Assembly (NCBI GenBank): GCA_015680685.1
Contig: MNCI01004590.1
Coordinates: forward strand, 371,753 to 435,752
Direction of reading: 5' to 3'
From: Gnetum montanum
Taxonomy: Eukaryota > Streptophyta > Gnetopsida > Gnetales > Gnetaceae
DNA: 64,000 nt
Of this stretch, positions 23,965 through 35,968 are shown in pieces; the stretch's first letter is position 1, and each line of letters starts with the position of its first letter. The position numbers and the translations under genes are program-made. The notes under the pieces were generated by a model. It ran no database searches. It was not told the origin of the DNA and saw nothing but the letters and a program-made list of their open reading frames with translations.

Positions 23965-24700
23965 ACTTATTTAATTTTGTCCATGCATTCTACATATGCA
24001 TAAGTTAAGCTCTTAGTTGGCTCCATGTGTATTGTGTTACTATCTAAATTAGCTATCAGCAACTGGGTGCCCTTTTGCTTTGTGGTTGCTATGTACAAAC
24101 ACTGTTGAATATTAATTTCTTGCACACACTGATTGCATGCCTTAATGTATGTGCGTTTGATTGAACAAATATTTTGCATGCAATTGCACCCGTTATCACT
24201 ATATGCGATGCATGGAATACACTTCTCAATTTTTCCTAACTCATTTTTCTTAGATATTTAGAGAGATAGGTTCCTAATACCCATTTGTGCATCGATCATG
24301 CTTAACCAAGCCCTTCCCATGATGATGGGAAAGTCACTTTTGTAGTTGTCCATCTTGATTACCAAAAAATTAGCATGATAGGACTACCCACAAACTATGG
24401 TCACAATGTCCTCTACTAATCCCAAAGGGACCATAATCGACTAATTTGCTAGTTCTAGACAGATATTGCTCTTCTTAAGAGGTGGTAGGTTCTAGGCCTT
24501 GTACATATCATGGGAGATGAGGTTAACTCTAGAACTAGAGTCAAGAGGAGGTTTGCATGGCTCTTGTCTTACAATTTGTAGAAAGATGAGCAAACTTCCC
24601 AGATTAGATCTTTTTGTAGGAAGGTTACCAACCTTGATCTAGTCAGAAACAACATGAGTTAGCATTACAGTGTGAATCCTAGGTGGCACTTGGTTTGAAG
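23965..24700 (-). pseudogene. protease region of element D
   Basis: Sense blocks match E and B: a VSDWIKVGNLPTKR-like stretch, then PPLDSSSRVNLIS (near 24540-24513), where the protease DSG is DSS, then MYKA and ELANXS. The late block (MGRAWLSMIDAQMG-like, 24330-24240) and the CNQCVQEINIQQCLYIATTK stretch (24179-23967) follow. Frames change several times. Confidence 0.7.
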
Positions 24701-27134
24701 GGTGCTTGAAGGTATTTGATGTAGAGGATGAGGATGTTGGAGATGCAACGTGATTAGCTAGAGTAGGTTGTGAGGGCTAGAGAGGACTGTTGGGCTAGAA
24801 GAAAGGCCATTTTCTTGATCAATTATCCAAACCACTTGGTTGAAAAATTGGTTGTGAGTGTATAGCCCTTGTAGCATTTCATTGTTGTGGTTGTAAAGGA
24901 ATCTTACCTTGCATAGATGGAGTAGGAGGTAACTAGGTTGAAGGTGGAGGTGTAGGTGCAAAGGGATATGGAGGATGGTAAGGATACAGATATGGGTTTT
25001 CTCCTTGAGTAGATGGTGAATGTGTTTGGTGGGACTTTGGAGGGTAATAGTGATGCTAGAATGATGCATGACTTGCCGAACTTATAAGGGAGATAGGTTG
25101 CTGAACATAGTACCTATATGGATTTGGTTGCCTATAAGGATACTATTGCCTTGGTGGTGGCATTTTTCATGATCGTGGTTGGTACCATTATTGGTACTAT
25201 TCATAAGTTTATGGAGGAGTTCCACTTGGGTAGTAAGCTTATCACTATTGGTGGAATTTCCTTGGACTAACTTGAGGATAAGGCAATCATCTTGGAGCTT
25301 GTCTACGTGCTAGGCAAGGATTTAATTCATACACTCTACACTCTTGTAAGTGTGACACCATAGGGTAGCATCCCTTTAGATGTTCATATTGATAAATGCC
25401 ACATTCAGTTTCATAATTAGAATGAGATTCCACAACTTTCTCTACTGTAGTAGCTTTGCCCTTACCTCTTTGGTAGGCATGTTCAGCTTCTTTTCGTTGT
25501 CTACGATTATGATCACTATTTTGCTCTTTGGATTCTTCAGCAATCTTCAAAGTGATTTAAAAATTTTCATCCAAAGAGTCCCATAACTTGTCAAGCTTGG
25601 TTAAAATGTTAGAAACATATTTTTGGATAGGCAAAGTCTTTCTGTTCACCACTTCATCAAGTGGTGACTCCTCTTCCTCACAAAATTGAACTTCTTATTT
25701 TTTGATAAATGGATCCCTATTATACTCTTCAACACTTTCCCTTTTTCATAACTCATCTTCTTCTTTTGCTACTTGCTCAATTAGCCTTTGGATCTAATAA
25801 TCTCTCATTTCAGACAACTTCCCTTGGGCATACATCCCAAGGGTTCTTCTTGTTTCTACTTTGAGCCCATCTATGATATAGTGAAGTTGTTCCCTATGAG
25901 AATAACCATGGCTAGGGCACCTATGTAAGAGTGAATAGTACCAACCCATGGTAGTATCCAAGGTTTCATATGTTCCTTGTTTCTAGCATTGGATTTGCCT
26001 TTTCAGATTAGACACTCTAGAGTACGTTAGATATTTGTCATTGAATAGTTCTAACATGGTACTCCATCTTCTGATAGATTCCAATTCTAAGGATTGGTAC
26101 CAACTTTTAGCTTCCTTAATGAGTGTCCTTGGGAAAAGCTTGAGTTTCTACCACTTTTTCTTGATGTTTTGTAAGGCATAGGCATCTTGAAAAGGTTGTA
26201 GATGTGTTTGTGGATCAGAATTGTATCCCCCCTCAAATCTTGAAATATTTTTCATATCTAGGCACTTGATCCAACTATCCTTCATATGCCTAGTTGGGAT
26301 TTTCATTGCCTTCACAATGATAAGCATACTTTGGATCATCAATGAAGGTTCATCATCATCGCTGCATTGATGACACCAATGATGGTTTCAGCCACCCCTT
26401 TGATTTTGGCAACCTGCATAGTCATAGTCATTTCATTAATCACCTTCATCACGGTTGTTTCAATGATAGCTTCCGTGAGAATCATCAGATGAAGAGGAAT
26501 GTTTAGAATTAGATGAAGAGGAAGGTGTACTACCATTGCCACCATGGTGTCTACCACCACTCTTACACTTTGTACGATCACCATCATTAGATCCTTTGTT
26601 ATTGTGATGTTTACCCAAGTTTCTACCTTGGCTATCACTCTTCCTTGAACTCGGTTTATGAATTGTTGATCGTAGGGTCAAGTTCACCCCCTCACCATTA
26701 TTAATAGGGGGTGGAGAATCTTCATGTTAAGGACCTTCCAAGGGAGGATCCTCATTGTCCTCTTGATCTAGTAGGAACAAGGGGTTAGTGTAATGTTTCC
26801 CATTTGTGGCTTCATGGAGTCTCTCCTGATGTTTATCTTGCTCACATTTTTTTTAGTAGGACACTAGTTCCAAGTGTCATATCCATTCACAACGTACTCT
26901 TTATGAAGATTTGCTATGCCCAACTTCTTAAGGATTTTAAATAGCATTTTGGGCACAGATCTATCGGGGGGCAAAACTATGTTGCCCCTTTATTTCATGC
27001 CATCGCATTTGTTCATCCTAACGTAGGATGAAGGTGAAATTTGGCACAAACTCATCTAGATGAGTATATACTACCTTGCATTCTTGAGGGATTGGTGGTT
27101 TAGTATATTCAAGCTTACTAGAAGAAGGAGACAT
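24701..27134 (-). pseudogene. gag: gag of element D
   Basis: The ATG is at 27134 (MSPSSSK), with a PIPQECKVVYTHLDEF-like start. Then come a Ser-rich linker (SSSSNSKHSSSSDDSHGS, 26687-26460), GGYNSDPQTHLQPFQDAY (26342-26148), the capsid core (26100-25700, heavily broken), AEESKEQNSDHNRRQRKEAE (25550) and a zinc knuckle whose second Cys is Tyr (CGIYQYEHLKGC, near 25410-25370). A His/Tyr/Pro-rich tail ends near 24760. Multiple stops and frame changes. Confidence 0.8.
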
Positions 27135-27268
27135 TTTGTAAAACAAAATGAAATTGTCAATGTGCTTTTATAATTTATGTATAGTGGGAATGTTATTGAC
27201 CTTTAGGTTCATACAATGATATTAGTGGTATCCACTTAGATCTAAATAGTGCACATTCCACAAACAAA

Positions 27269-27288
27269 GTTCTTGGCAATGAAACTAA
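27269..27288 (-). other. gag-proximal primer-binding site of element D
   Basis: The sense strand reads TTAGTTTCATTGCCAAGAAC, a decayed copy of the outer PBS, next to the truncated inner LTR copy. Confidence 0.7.
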
Positions 27289-28115
27289 TGATGAGCAGTG
27301 AGGTACCCCTATGCCCAACCATACGAATCACAAAGTGTTCACGTGCAATTTAGTCGAATTCTCGGACTTTATCATTTCCAGTGCACTAGCCCTTTAGGAA
27401 GTGAATCAAGCCTTAAGGTTAATTGTTGTCCTCCCAATTACACTTGTGATGTACATTGGTATGGTTAAGTGTAACTGAGGCATCTAATTTTTATCATTTT
27501 GTATTTTATATTGTGGTGCTCAAAATGTAGATACAAGGAGTTTAATTAACTAATCATTTAACTAATCCTAACATAAGTATCCATTCCCACTTTCCACACA
27601 CATTCTGAACCCACATATTTACTACTGGGTGACCAAAAGCTACACTATTGAGTGTATCAAGTAATAATGCTATTGGGATTACCAAGCAAATATGTGTTAC
27701 ACTTGAAGCGGTCGTACTTATGCGTGTAATCCATCTTGCTTAATTGTCTCATTAATATAATAACTGAAAAATATTTGATAACTAATTGAAAGCATTTAAT
27801 AAATAATTGAAAACATTAAATGCATAAATAAAATAGCTAATCTATCCAAAGTGCTGCAAGGTTTATCAGAAAGCTCATTTTTATTGTTGCACACACTATC
27901 GTGCTTAGGTACAACAATGCTCAAATAAAGATCCATACACTCAATGACTCATACTGCGGGCACTCAAGGAAAAAATTCTAACTTTCAAATGGAAAAAATG
28001 TAAGAGCTTTGTTACTATTGAAATATGGATTTCTCATAAATGTAGCTGATTAGGTTCGTACAATGATATTAGTGGTATCCACTTAGATCTAAATAGTACA
28101 CATTCCACAAACAAA

Positions 28116-28135
28116 GTCCTTGGCAATGACACTAA
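28116..28135 (-). other. outer primer-binding site of element D
   Basis: The sense strand reads TTAGTGTCATTGCCAAGGAC directly after the full 5' LTR. It is related to the tRNA-Asp type PBS of B and G by several substitutions. Confidence 0.75.
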
Positions 28136-29063
28136 TGATGAGTGGTGAGGTACCCCTATGCCCAACCATACAAATCACAAAGTGTTCACGTGCAATCTAG
28201 TTGAATTTTTGGACTTTATCGTTTCTAGTGCACTAGCCCTTTAGGAAGTGAATCAAGCCTTAAGGTCAATTGTTATCCTCCCAATTACACTTGTGATGTA
28301 TGTTGGTATGGTTGAGTGTAATTGAGGAATTTGATTTTTATCATTTTGTATTTTATATTTTGGTGCTCAAAATGTAGATAAAAGGAGTTTAATTAACTAA
28401 TATAAATTATTAATTAACTAATCATTAAACTAATCCTAACATAAGTATCCATTCCCACTTTCCACACATGTTCTGAACCCACATATCTATTACTAGGTGA
28501 CCAAAAGCTATGTTATTGAGCGTATCAAGTAATAACACTATTGGGATTACCAAGAAAATATATGTTATACTTAAAGCGGTCATACTTATGCATGTAAGCT
28601 ATCTTGCTTAATTGTCTCATTATTATAATAACTGAAAAATATTTGATAACTAATTGAAAGTATTTAATAAATAATTAAAAACATTAAATGCATAAATAAA
28701 ATAGTTAATCTATCCAAAGTGCTGCAAGGTTTATCAGAAAGCTCATCTTTATTGCTGCACATACTATTGTGCTTAGGTACAACAATGCTCAAATAAAGAT
28801 CCATACACTCAATGACTCCTGCTACAGGCACTCAAAGAAAAAATTCTAACTTTCAAATGGAAAAAATGTAAGAGCATCGCTGCTATTGAAATATGGATTT
28901 CTCATAAATGCAGCTGATAGGCATGTATTTATAAATGATAGATAGACATTACGTCGATAAGGCCTTGTTGATGTAGGATGAGATGCTTTGATGGGGCCTC
29001 GTTGATGAGTCCTCATTGACGTGGTTGACTACATCGATGTAGCCAACCAATGACAACTCATCA
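28136..29063 (-). repeat. full 5' LTR of element D
   Basis: It runs from TGATGAGTGGTGAGG to GACAACTCATCA. TATAAATA is the complement of 28926-28933. U3 (28946-29050) carries repeats of the type CGTCGATAAGGCCTTGTTG and GGGGCCTCGTTGATGAGTCC. Immediately to the right is the interrupted 3' region of element C. Confidence 0.88.
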
Positions 29064-30654
29064 CCTTGTCTCATTAGTGGTTACACTTGGCTAGGTTGTG
29101 ATTATGGTTGATTGGTTCCTTGAGTAGTGTTAGCAGGAAGGTTGATAGATAGGGTTAATTAAATTAAGCAGTTCATGAAATTTGAAAAGTTTCAATACAA
29201 GGAAATATTTGAAGAGGATATAAGAATTCACAACAATAAAAAGGAAAATGCACTAAAAATTGTTGTGAAGATGTGTAGAATTGGATGTCATTAATGGGAT
29301 AAATAAAAAGAATTTGATTGTGAAAGTGTCTAAGGGTAAAGAACTTAACTNNNNNNNNNNNNNNNNNNNNNNNNNNNNNNNNNNNNNNNNNNNNNNNNNN
29401 NNNNNNNNNNNNNNNNNNNNNNNNNNNNNNNNNNNNNNNNNNNNNNNNNNNNNNNNNNNNNNNNNNNNNNNNNNNNNNNNGAAAGGTTAAGTACAAAAAT
29501 GCAGAAGAAACTAACTAAGAATTTTGACACATCAAACTAGGACATTGAATCAAGAACATGAAACTGATAGTGAGGTAGGACATAGAAAGTATAGATGGAT
29601 GAGAGAGAGTGAAATGGAGTTCCTAATTATGGTCACATGAAGTCCCTTGTGGAATTTGTGGTTAAATGACTTGATAGAATCCATCCTTAGTCTAGATCAA
29701 AACCAACCACATTCAGTGACTTCGCATTGACATTCCAAGACTAATCCATCAGCTAAGACACAAGAGTACTTTCATAGAACAACTCATCCACTAAGACAAG
29801 TGAGGAAGGGCCTTAGTTAGAGGGGACTAGTTCCATAACCAATGCTTGTAGGCTGTTTATTCTATCTAAGGGGTGTGCTTTGAATCCCCATCATTTCTTT
29901 TTTCTTCTTCTTCTTTTTTTCTTTTCTTGATGAGAACCACACCATGCAAGGATGTATGCATTTATTTTGTCCAAGGGATGTGCTTTGAATTCTCATCATT
30001 TTTTTTCTAACGAGAACCACACCATGCAAGGACTTATTCAACTTTCTTTTATTGGATGACATGGAATGGGAAGAAATTCATGAAAGCACACATGGACCTA
30101 GGCAAATGGAAAAGCATAAAGAATATTGAATCCCCTTGAAGCCACACCCTATTCAAACCTTTGAGTCCTTTCCAATTTCAAAAACTACCAAAGTTACAAA
30201 TGTATTAATGTTTTATTAATGAAAAAGGAACTAGACATTTCCAAAACAAGGAAAATCATAGTGTGTGGATGGGTGGATGCTATGGCTCACTACCTGTTAC
30301 ATGAAAAGAAACCATGTCCTAATTATCTGTAACAAAATTCAAAGCTAGAAACTAGACACCAACAATAAAATAACAAAAATAGTACATAGCACCATCAAGT
30401 AATATATTACCAATGTACCTGACACTTATTAACAAAAAGTTAGCAAATCACACAAAATAAAAAAAATACAAAAGAAAGCGTAAAATGTTCAAGAAATATC
30501 AAATGTATTAACGATGCTATAAAAAATAAATTAGAAAAGATTAATAAGATATAAACAAAAATATGTAAAATAAAGAATGTGTGAAACAAAAAGTTGTAAA
30601 ACAAAAAAAGTTTGAAAAATTGAGGAGTCGCTTGTATGATTAGCATGAGTGGCC
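29064..30654 (-). other. 3' noncoding region of element C, right of the D insertion
   Basis: Sense order: a T-rich tract after pol (30640-30440), the CAAGGGGATTCAATATTC block (near 30120-30145), two tandem copies of the hairpin unit (29866-29945 and 29968-30035, each with TGTGCTTTGAAT and GAGAACCACACCATGCAAGGA), and the CACAACCTAGCCAAGTGTAACCAC stretch (29072-29100) that also precedes the downstream ORF in B and D. The conserved GGGGAGGACCCAC box would fall in the gap at 29351-29480. No gene seen. Confidence 0.6.
29351..29480. other. assembly gap (130 N)
   Basis: A run of N inside the 3' noncoding region of element C. Open frames that cross it are artefacts. Confidence 0.99.
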
Positions 30655-30835
30655 ATCTCCCCCACAACTAAGTTAAAAGGAGGAGAAGATCCAAAATATT
30701 GAGTGTGGTTGTCCATTTGATGAGGTGCTTGTTGTGTTAGCTGGTGTATGCTCATGGAAAGGTTTAATTTGTTGGATTTTGACTAGCTATTTCTTGTTTG
30801 GGCTCTCAAGTTTATAGATCATCATGGCCCCTAAA
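30655..30835 (-). pseudogene. C-terminal pol tail of element C
   Basis: The sense strand has AGGGGCCATGATGATC, then an ISSXNPTN-like remnant of the integrase C-terminus (compare IYKLDSPNKKYLFNIQQ in D) and the TTAGTTGTGGGGGAGATGGCC tail box (complement 30652-30670). The whole catalytic core between this and the RNase H end is missing; the junction is at about 30835-30850. Confidence 0.7.
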
Positions 30836-32360
30836 AGCTATTTCTTTTGGTGGTCCAACCCTTGTGGCATCTCTTGAGTAAGAAGATAAGGTCAGAATGT
30901 TATCATACCATTTTGGTTCATTGGGCATTTGTTCAATTATAGCCCCAGCAAAGAGGAGTTCATCAGGAACCATGTTAGAGAGTGGGCTTTCTTCCTCTTT
31001 GTCATCCCATCGCAACCAAGACAAGTGATCAACAACCACATTCTCAGTGCCCTTTCAATCTACCGTCATGAGATCAAATTTTTGCAAGGTCACTAGCCAT
31101 TGTATGACATGGGGGCTCACCATTAGATTATTCATTAGGAAGCGGATGGAATTATGATCTATGTGCACAAACACCTTATATTCAAACACATAATTCCTGA
31201 ACTTCTTTAGAGTAAACACCATTATCATCAATTCTTTTTTTAAAGTGGTGTAGTTCAGTTGTGCACCCACAATGCTTTAGCTGGTGCAGTGGATGTAGTA
31301 TGGACATTTCTTATCATCTAACTATGTCAGCACCACTTCCAAGGCATAATTTGATGCATCTGTCATGATATGGAATGGTTTGAACCAGTTAAGTGCTTGT
31401 AATATTAGAGTTTCTACAAGCTTCTCTTTTAGCTGTTGGAATGCTTTCTCACATTTTGCAGTCAAGACAAAGGAAGCATCTTTCTTTGTTAGCTTGATCA
31501 ATGATTTTGTGCTCTCAGAGAAATTCTCTATGAATCATTGGTAGTAGCTAGTATGTCCAAAGAATGATTGAACATCTTTAACTATTTCTGGCTGGTGAGT
31601 TATTTCTTGGATGATCCTTATTTTCTCAGGGTCTACCTCCATGCTTGCTTGTGAGATTTTGTGGTCTAGTAAAATGCCCTCCTAGATCATGAGGTGACTC
31701 TTTTGCTAATTGAGCCACAATTTGGTTTCAACACACCATTTTAGCACTTGCTCAAGTTGGTTTAGGGCTTGCTCAAATGTAGCTCCATGGGTGAAGAATT
31801 CATCCATGAAGACTTCCACATCACTACTGATCTACTATTGAAAAATGCTCAAGACTAGGCATTGCAATGTGGTAGGAGCATTGCATAGACCAAACAACAT
31901 CTTACAGTATGAAAAATTCACCTAAGGACTCATGAATGTTATTTTTTCTTGGTCTTTTGGTGTAATTTAAATTTGGTTATAGCCACTGTAATAATCTAGA
32001 AAATTATAGTAGCAATGCCTAGATATTGTGTCAAGCACTTGGTCAACAGATGAAAATGGAAAGTAATCCTTGAATGTTGCTATGTTTAGTAGCCTAAAAT
32101 TGATGCAGACCCCTCACTTGCCATCTTTCTTTGGTACAATTATGAGTGGACTAACCCAATTACTATCTGTAATGGGATATATGAACCCCACCTTGAGGAG
32201 TTGCTCAATTTCCTCAATGATTTACTTCAATTTGGGATTCAACTACCTTTATGACTATTTTTTTGGCTTCATGGCTGGGTCGGTGTAGATGCAATGCTAG
32301 CATATCTTGGGATTAATCCCTATGAGTTTAGGATATGGCCAAGCAAAAGCTACTGGTCAT
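30836..32360 (-). pseudogene. reverse transcriptase and RNase H of element C
   Basis: RT blocks: EEIEQLLKVGFIYPITDS, KDGKWGVCINFRLLN, KDYFPFSSVDQVLD and YNFLDYYSGYNQI. The active-site box reads FMDE in place of FMDD (complement of 31799-31810), so the second catalytic Asp is Glu. RNase H: IMTDASNYALEVVLT, GAQLNYTTLKKELMIMVFTL and VFVHIDHNSIRFLMN (31270-31055). Then VVDHLSWLRWDDKEEESPLS (31039) runs to the deletion point. Stops are mainly TAG/TAA. Confidence 0.88.
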
Positions 32361-32569
32361 TTTTCAACCACTTTCAATAGCATCTTTTTTTATTCAAGAG
32401 TAAGTTTTGCATTGACTATAACTAGCTTCTCATTCTTCTAAAATACATATTTCATTCCAACTGGTAAATTTTTTAGCTCAAGAGGCTCTTATTTGAATTT
32501 GTTAAGAATTTCCAACTATCCCCAGTGAGTATCATCATTTGTATCATGAAAGAGTTGGTAACGAACTTG

Positions 32570-33250
32570 CTCTAGTTCATCCATGCGTGTGACATACACA
32601 CATGTTAGGCTCTTAGCTAGTTTCATGCAAAGTGTGTTGCTTTTTCAATCAACAATCAGCCATTGGATACCCTCTTGCTTTGTGGCTGCTGTGTATAGAC
32701 ACCTTTGAATTTCTACTTTTGGTTCACACTATTTTCATGCAGAGATAGATGCTTGCTTGAAGGCCCAGAGTTTCTGCACACAATTATACACTGTATTGCT
32801 ATACGTGATGCATGGAACTATCTTCTTGTAAATCTTTCCATATGCATTTTCTTTAGATATCTCCAAGGAAAGATATCTAATGCCCATTCTTACATCGATG
32901 GTGCTCAACCATGCCCTTCCCATTATGATTGGGAAATCCCCTTTGTAGTTTTCCACTTTGATTACTAGGAAATTAGCAAGATAAGATCACCCATAGACAA
33001 TGGTTACAATGTCTTCTACCAGTTCCAATGGAACAATGATGGATTGGTCTACCAATTCTAATCTGATGTTGCTCTTCTTGAGAGGAGGTAGGTTCTAGGT
33101 GGTGTACATCTCATGAGAAATCAAATTAACACTCAAACTTGAATTAAGAAGAGCCTTACATAGTTTGTTCCTATTAATCTACAAATAAATTAGAGGACTT
33201 TTAGGATCGACTAATTTCCTAGGAAGGTTTTCTACATGGATCCAATCAGA
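32570..33250 (-). pseudogene. protease region of element C
   Basis: The active-site stretch reads ALLNSSLSVNLIS (near 33155-33120), where Asp of DSG is Asn and Gly is lost. A late block MENYKGDFPIIMGRAWLSTI with DVRMGIRYLSLEISKENAYG follows at 32956-32735, then a Cys-containing stretch and TKQEGIQWL-like end. Order and spacing are as in B and E. Confidence 0.75.
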
Positions 33251-35809
33251 CACAGTGTGAGTAAGCATTATGGTATGGATCCTTGGTAGAGTTTGGTTTG
33301 AAGGAGACCTAAAGAAATTTGATATAGAGGAAGAGGTAAGAGAAAGGTTGTCAACCACAAGTATAGATGAAGGCTTAGATGGATTGCAAGGTCAAAAGAA
33401 AGGTCTTTTCTTTGATTTGACATTTGACCCCTCTGATTGATGATTGGGTTGCAAATTAACAACCCTCATAGCATTGCATTTTTGCAGTTGAGTGGGCAAT
33501 TCACCTTGCATTACTGGAGCAAGCCATAGTTGTGCAACTAGAGGAGGAGTATGTGTAGGGATAGAAGGAGGATAGGGATAAGAGGTGGTGTCCCTTATTT
33601 CATGTGGTGAATGAGCTCAATAATAATTTGAAGGATGGTAGTGAGGCTAGAAATTAGAAACATGACTGGAGAAGTCATGTGGAGACATGGGTTTCTGCAC
33701 ATGATAACCATATGAATTAGGCAATCGGTAAGGGTATTGTTGTCTTGGCAATGCTAGCACCCATGATTGTGGTTGCTACCATTGTTGATATTATTTATAT
33801 AGTTGCAGTGGAGCTCCACTTGGATAATATAATTATTGCTAGTGGAATTGCCTAAGATTACCTTAAGTATAAGATAAGCTTATGGATATTTTCCTTTATA
33901 TAAGTCATGGATGTAAGGCATACACCCTAAACTCCTATAGATATGACACAATAGGGCAACATCCCTTAGGATGTTCATATTGATAGACATCACACCCATG
34001 ATCATCTTTTGATTCACTATTCGTAACCTCTTCTATTATAGCAATCTTATCCTTACCTTTGTAATATGCATGTTTAGCTTCCTTGTGCCTCCTACGCTCA
34101 TGCTCATTACTTTGTTCTTTGGACTCCTTAGCAATTTTGAGAACAGCTTGGAATCTATTATCCATTGAGTCCCTTAACTGATCAACCTTGGTTGTAAGTT
34201 CAAATTGGAATTTTTGAAGTGGCAAGGCTTTCTTATGCATCCCCTCATCAAATACAGACTCATCCTCATTGTCATAGAATCAAACCTTCCTCTTGCAAAT
34301 GGAAGGATCACGGTTGTACTCTTTTGCACTTTCTCTTTTTCTTAGTTTGCCCTCCTCTTTGGTGACTTGCTTTAGTAATCTTTGTATCTGATGGGTCGTT
34401 AGTTTTAACAATTGCCCATGGACATAGACAACAAGGGTTTTCCTCATTTCATTACGAAGCCCATCTATAATGTGACAAAGTTGAACCAATTGAGAATAAC
34501 CATGGCCAAGACATTTGTGCATCAAGGCATAGTATTGGCCAACGACAGCATCCAAGGGTTCGTGTGTTCCTTGTTTCCACCCTTGAATTTTCTTCCTTAA
34601 GTTGGACACTTTGGAGTATGTTTGATACTTATCATTGAATAACTCAAGCATGGTACTCCATTGTCTGATAGATTCCAGCTCTAAGGACTGGTACCAGTTT
34701 TCTGCTTCTTTGATAAGTGTCCCAAGGAACAACTTCAGTTTCTACCACTTGTTTTGTATGTTTTGCAAGGCACATGCATCTTGGAAAGCTTGAAGATGAT
34801 TTTTCAAATTATAGTTATATCCTCCTTGAAATTGAGGAATATTGTTCATGTCTAACCATTTGATCCATCACATGCCTTGTTGGAATTATGACTACCTCTG
34901 CAATGTTAAGCGTACTTCGAGTAGCAAATAGAGGCTCATTGAGGCCTTGATCATGGTGCCTACAATGCCCTCTACTAATCCTTTCTTCATGGTGATGTGC
35001 CTCTCTTGAACATCTGTGCCCTTGATCTTGTCTGTCCTGATAGTCCCTTTGGTTATGTTGGTCCTGTCAGATGTTTTGTTCATTTCAATCACCTCCATCA
35101 TGGTCTCACCTTTTGTGATCATGGTCTCACCTTCTGTGATCATGGTTAGAGCTAGAAGAAGAAGATGATGGTGAAGGAAAGGAGGAAGGAAAAACAACAC
35201 CATCACAATACCTACTACCACCTCTTTGGCAATCATGATCGCAATCATAATTGTGCTTCTTGTTTGCATCCCTATCTTGACTTGTTGCTCTGGATCTTGC
35301 TTTGTCATTGGATCCTTGGTTACTAGAATTATGAACTATGAAGTGAAGATTCTGATTTTGACCTCCATCACCGAAGTCAAAGAGAGGAGTTTCATTGAAT
35401 TGAAAACTACCAGAGAAGGATTCCCCAGTAGCTAGTTGGTACAACAGGAATGGAGAATGGTTAAGCCCTTTTCCCTTGAAAAATTCATAGCACTGCTCTA
35501 ATTGCTGATCTTGTAGACATTGTGCTTTAGTGGGATGATAATCCCTGGAATTAGCATCTTCCACAATATACTCCCCATGGTGGTCTTGAAGGCCACATTG
35601 TGCAAGCATTTAATATAGCATTGTAGAAGGATCACGATCGGGCAGCAACACAATGTTGCCTTCCATGTTACGCCATCTTTGTGTAGGATGAAGGTGAAGT
35701 TTGGCACATACTCATTAGGATGAGTATATATAATTTGATACTATTGAGGCTTTGGTAGATTAACTATATCAACCTTGGGTGGGAAAGTGCTCCTGTGAGA
35801 AGAAGACAT
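33251..35809 (-). pseudogene. gag: gag of element C
   Basis: The ATG is at 35809 (MSSSHRSTFPP), then YTHPNEYVPNFTFILHKDG, a HHGEYIVEDANSRDYHPTKA block (35609-35127) and an Asp/His/Ser-rich linker. The capsid core at 34732-34280 has LFNDKYQTYSKVSNLRKKIQ, CLGHGYSQLVQLCHIIDGL and RKTLVVYVHGQLLKLTTHQI. A helix with KVDQLRDSMDNRFQAVLKIA follows (34240), then a knuckle where the second Cys is Tyr (CDVYQYEHPKGCC, near 33995-33950) and a Pro/Gln/Tyr tail. Frame changes near 34270 and 34800. Confidence 0.85.
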
Positions 35810-35948
35810 TTTCAGTTAGTGAATAAAAATCATAGTGTGCTTTGAGAGTTTGTTATAGTAATTATGAAATAAGATATGACTCTAAGGTTTGTTCCAATGA
35901 TTTAAATACTTTCAATAAGTTCTAGATAGCACACAAAACAACAAAAAG

Positions 35949-35968
35949 ATCCCTGGAAATGACGCTAA
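35949..35968 (-). other. primer-binding site of element C
   Basis: The sense strand reads TTAGCGTCATTTCCAGGGAT directly after the 5' LTR, a decayed form of the family PBS. Confidence 0.75.

Larger units (their letters stand above)
27204..28903 (-). repeat. tandem duplication of R-U5-PBS-leader at the 5' end of D
   Basis: The ~847-bp unit 27204-28050 is repeated from 28051. Each unit holds about 65 bp of leader, a PBS and an LTR beginning TGATGAG. In the inner copy (27289-28050) the LTR stops at TGTAGCTGAT, which in the full copy (28911-28918) lies about 15 nt downstream of the TATAAATA box. The inner copy thus keeps R-U5 and lacks U3 and TATA. Similarity of the two units is high by eye. Confidence 0.88.
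6003..29063 (-). mobile_element. Element D: autonomous-type Athila/Tat element with downstream ORF, interrupted by B
   Basis: The 5' LTR (28136-29063) is followed by a duplicated R-U5-PBS-leader segment, gag, PR, RT-RNase H, IN, a noncoding 3' region, an internal promoter-like segment, the env-position ORF, a decayed polypurine tract and the 3' LTR. The 3' LTR is split by B into 6003-6060 and 16119-16955. Without B the element is about 13 kb. All coding regions carry stops and frame changes. Confidence 0.85.

Noticed and set aside
29173-29530. Open frames across the N run
   Set aside because: Their length comes from ambiguous bases and has no protein evidence.
32705-32968. Plus-strand frame opposite the C protease
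   Set aside because: It is the antisense shadow of the MGRAWLS block; the minus-strand frame has the family motifs.
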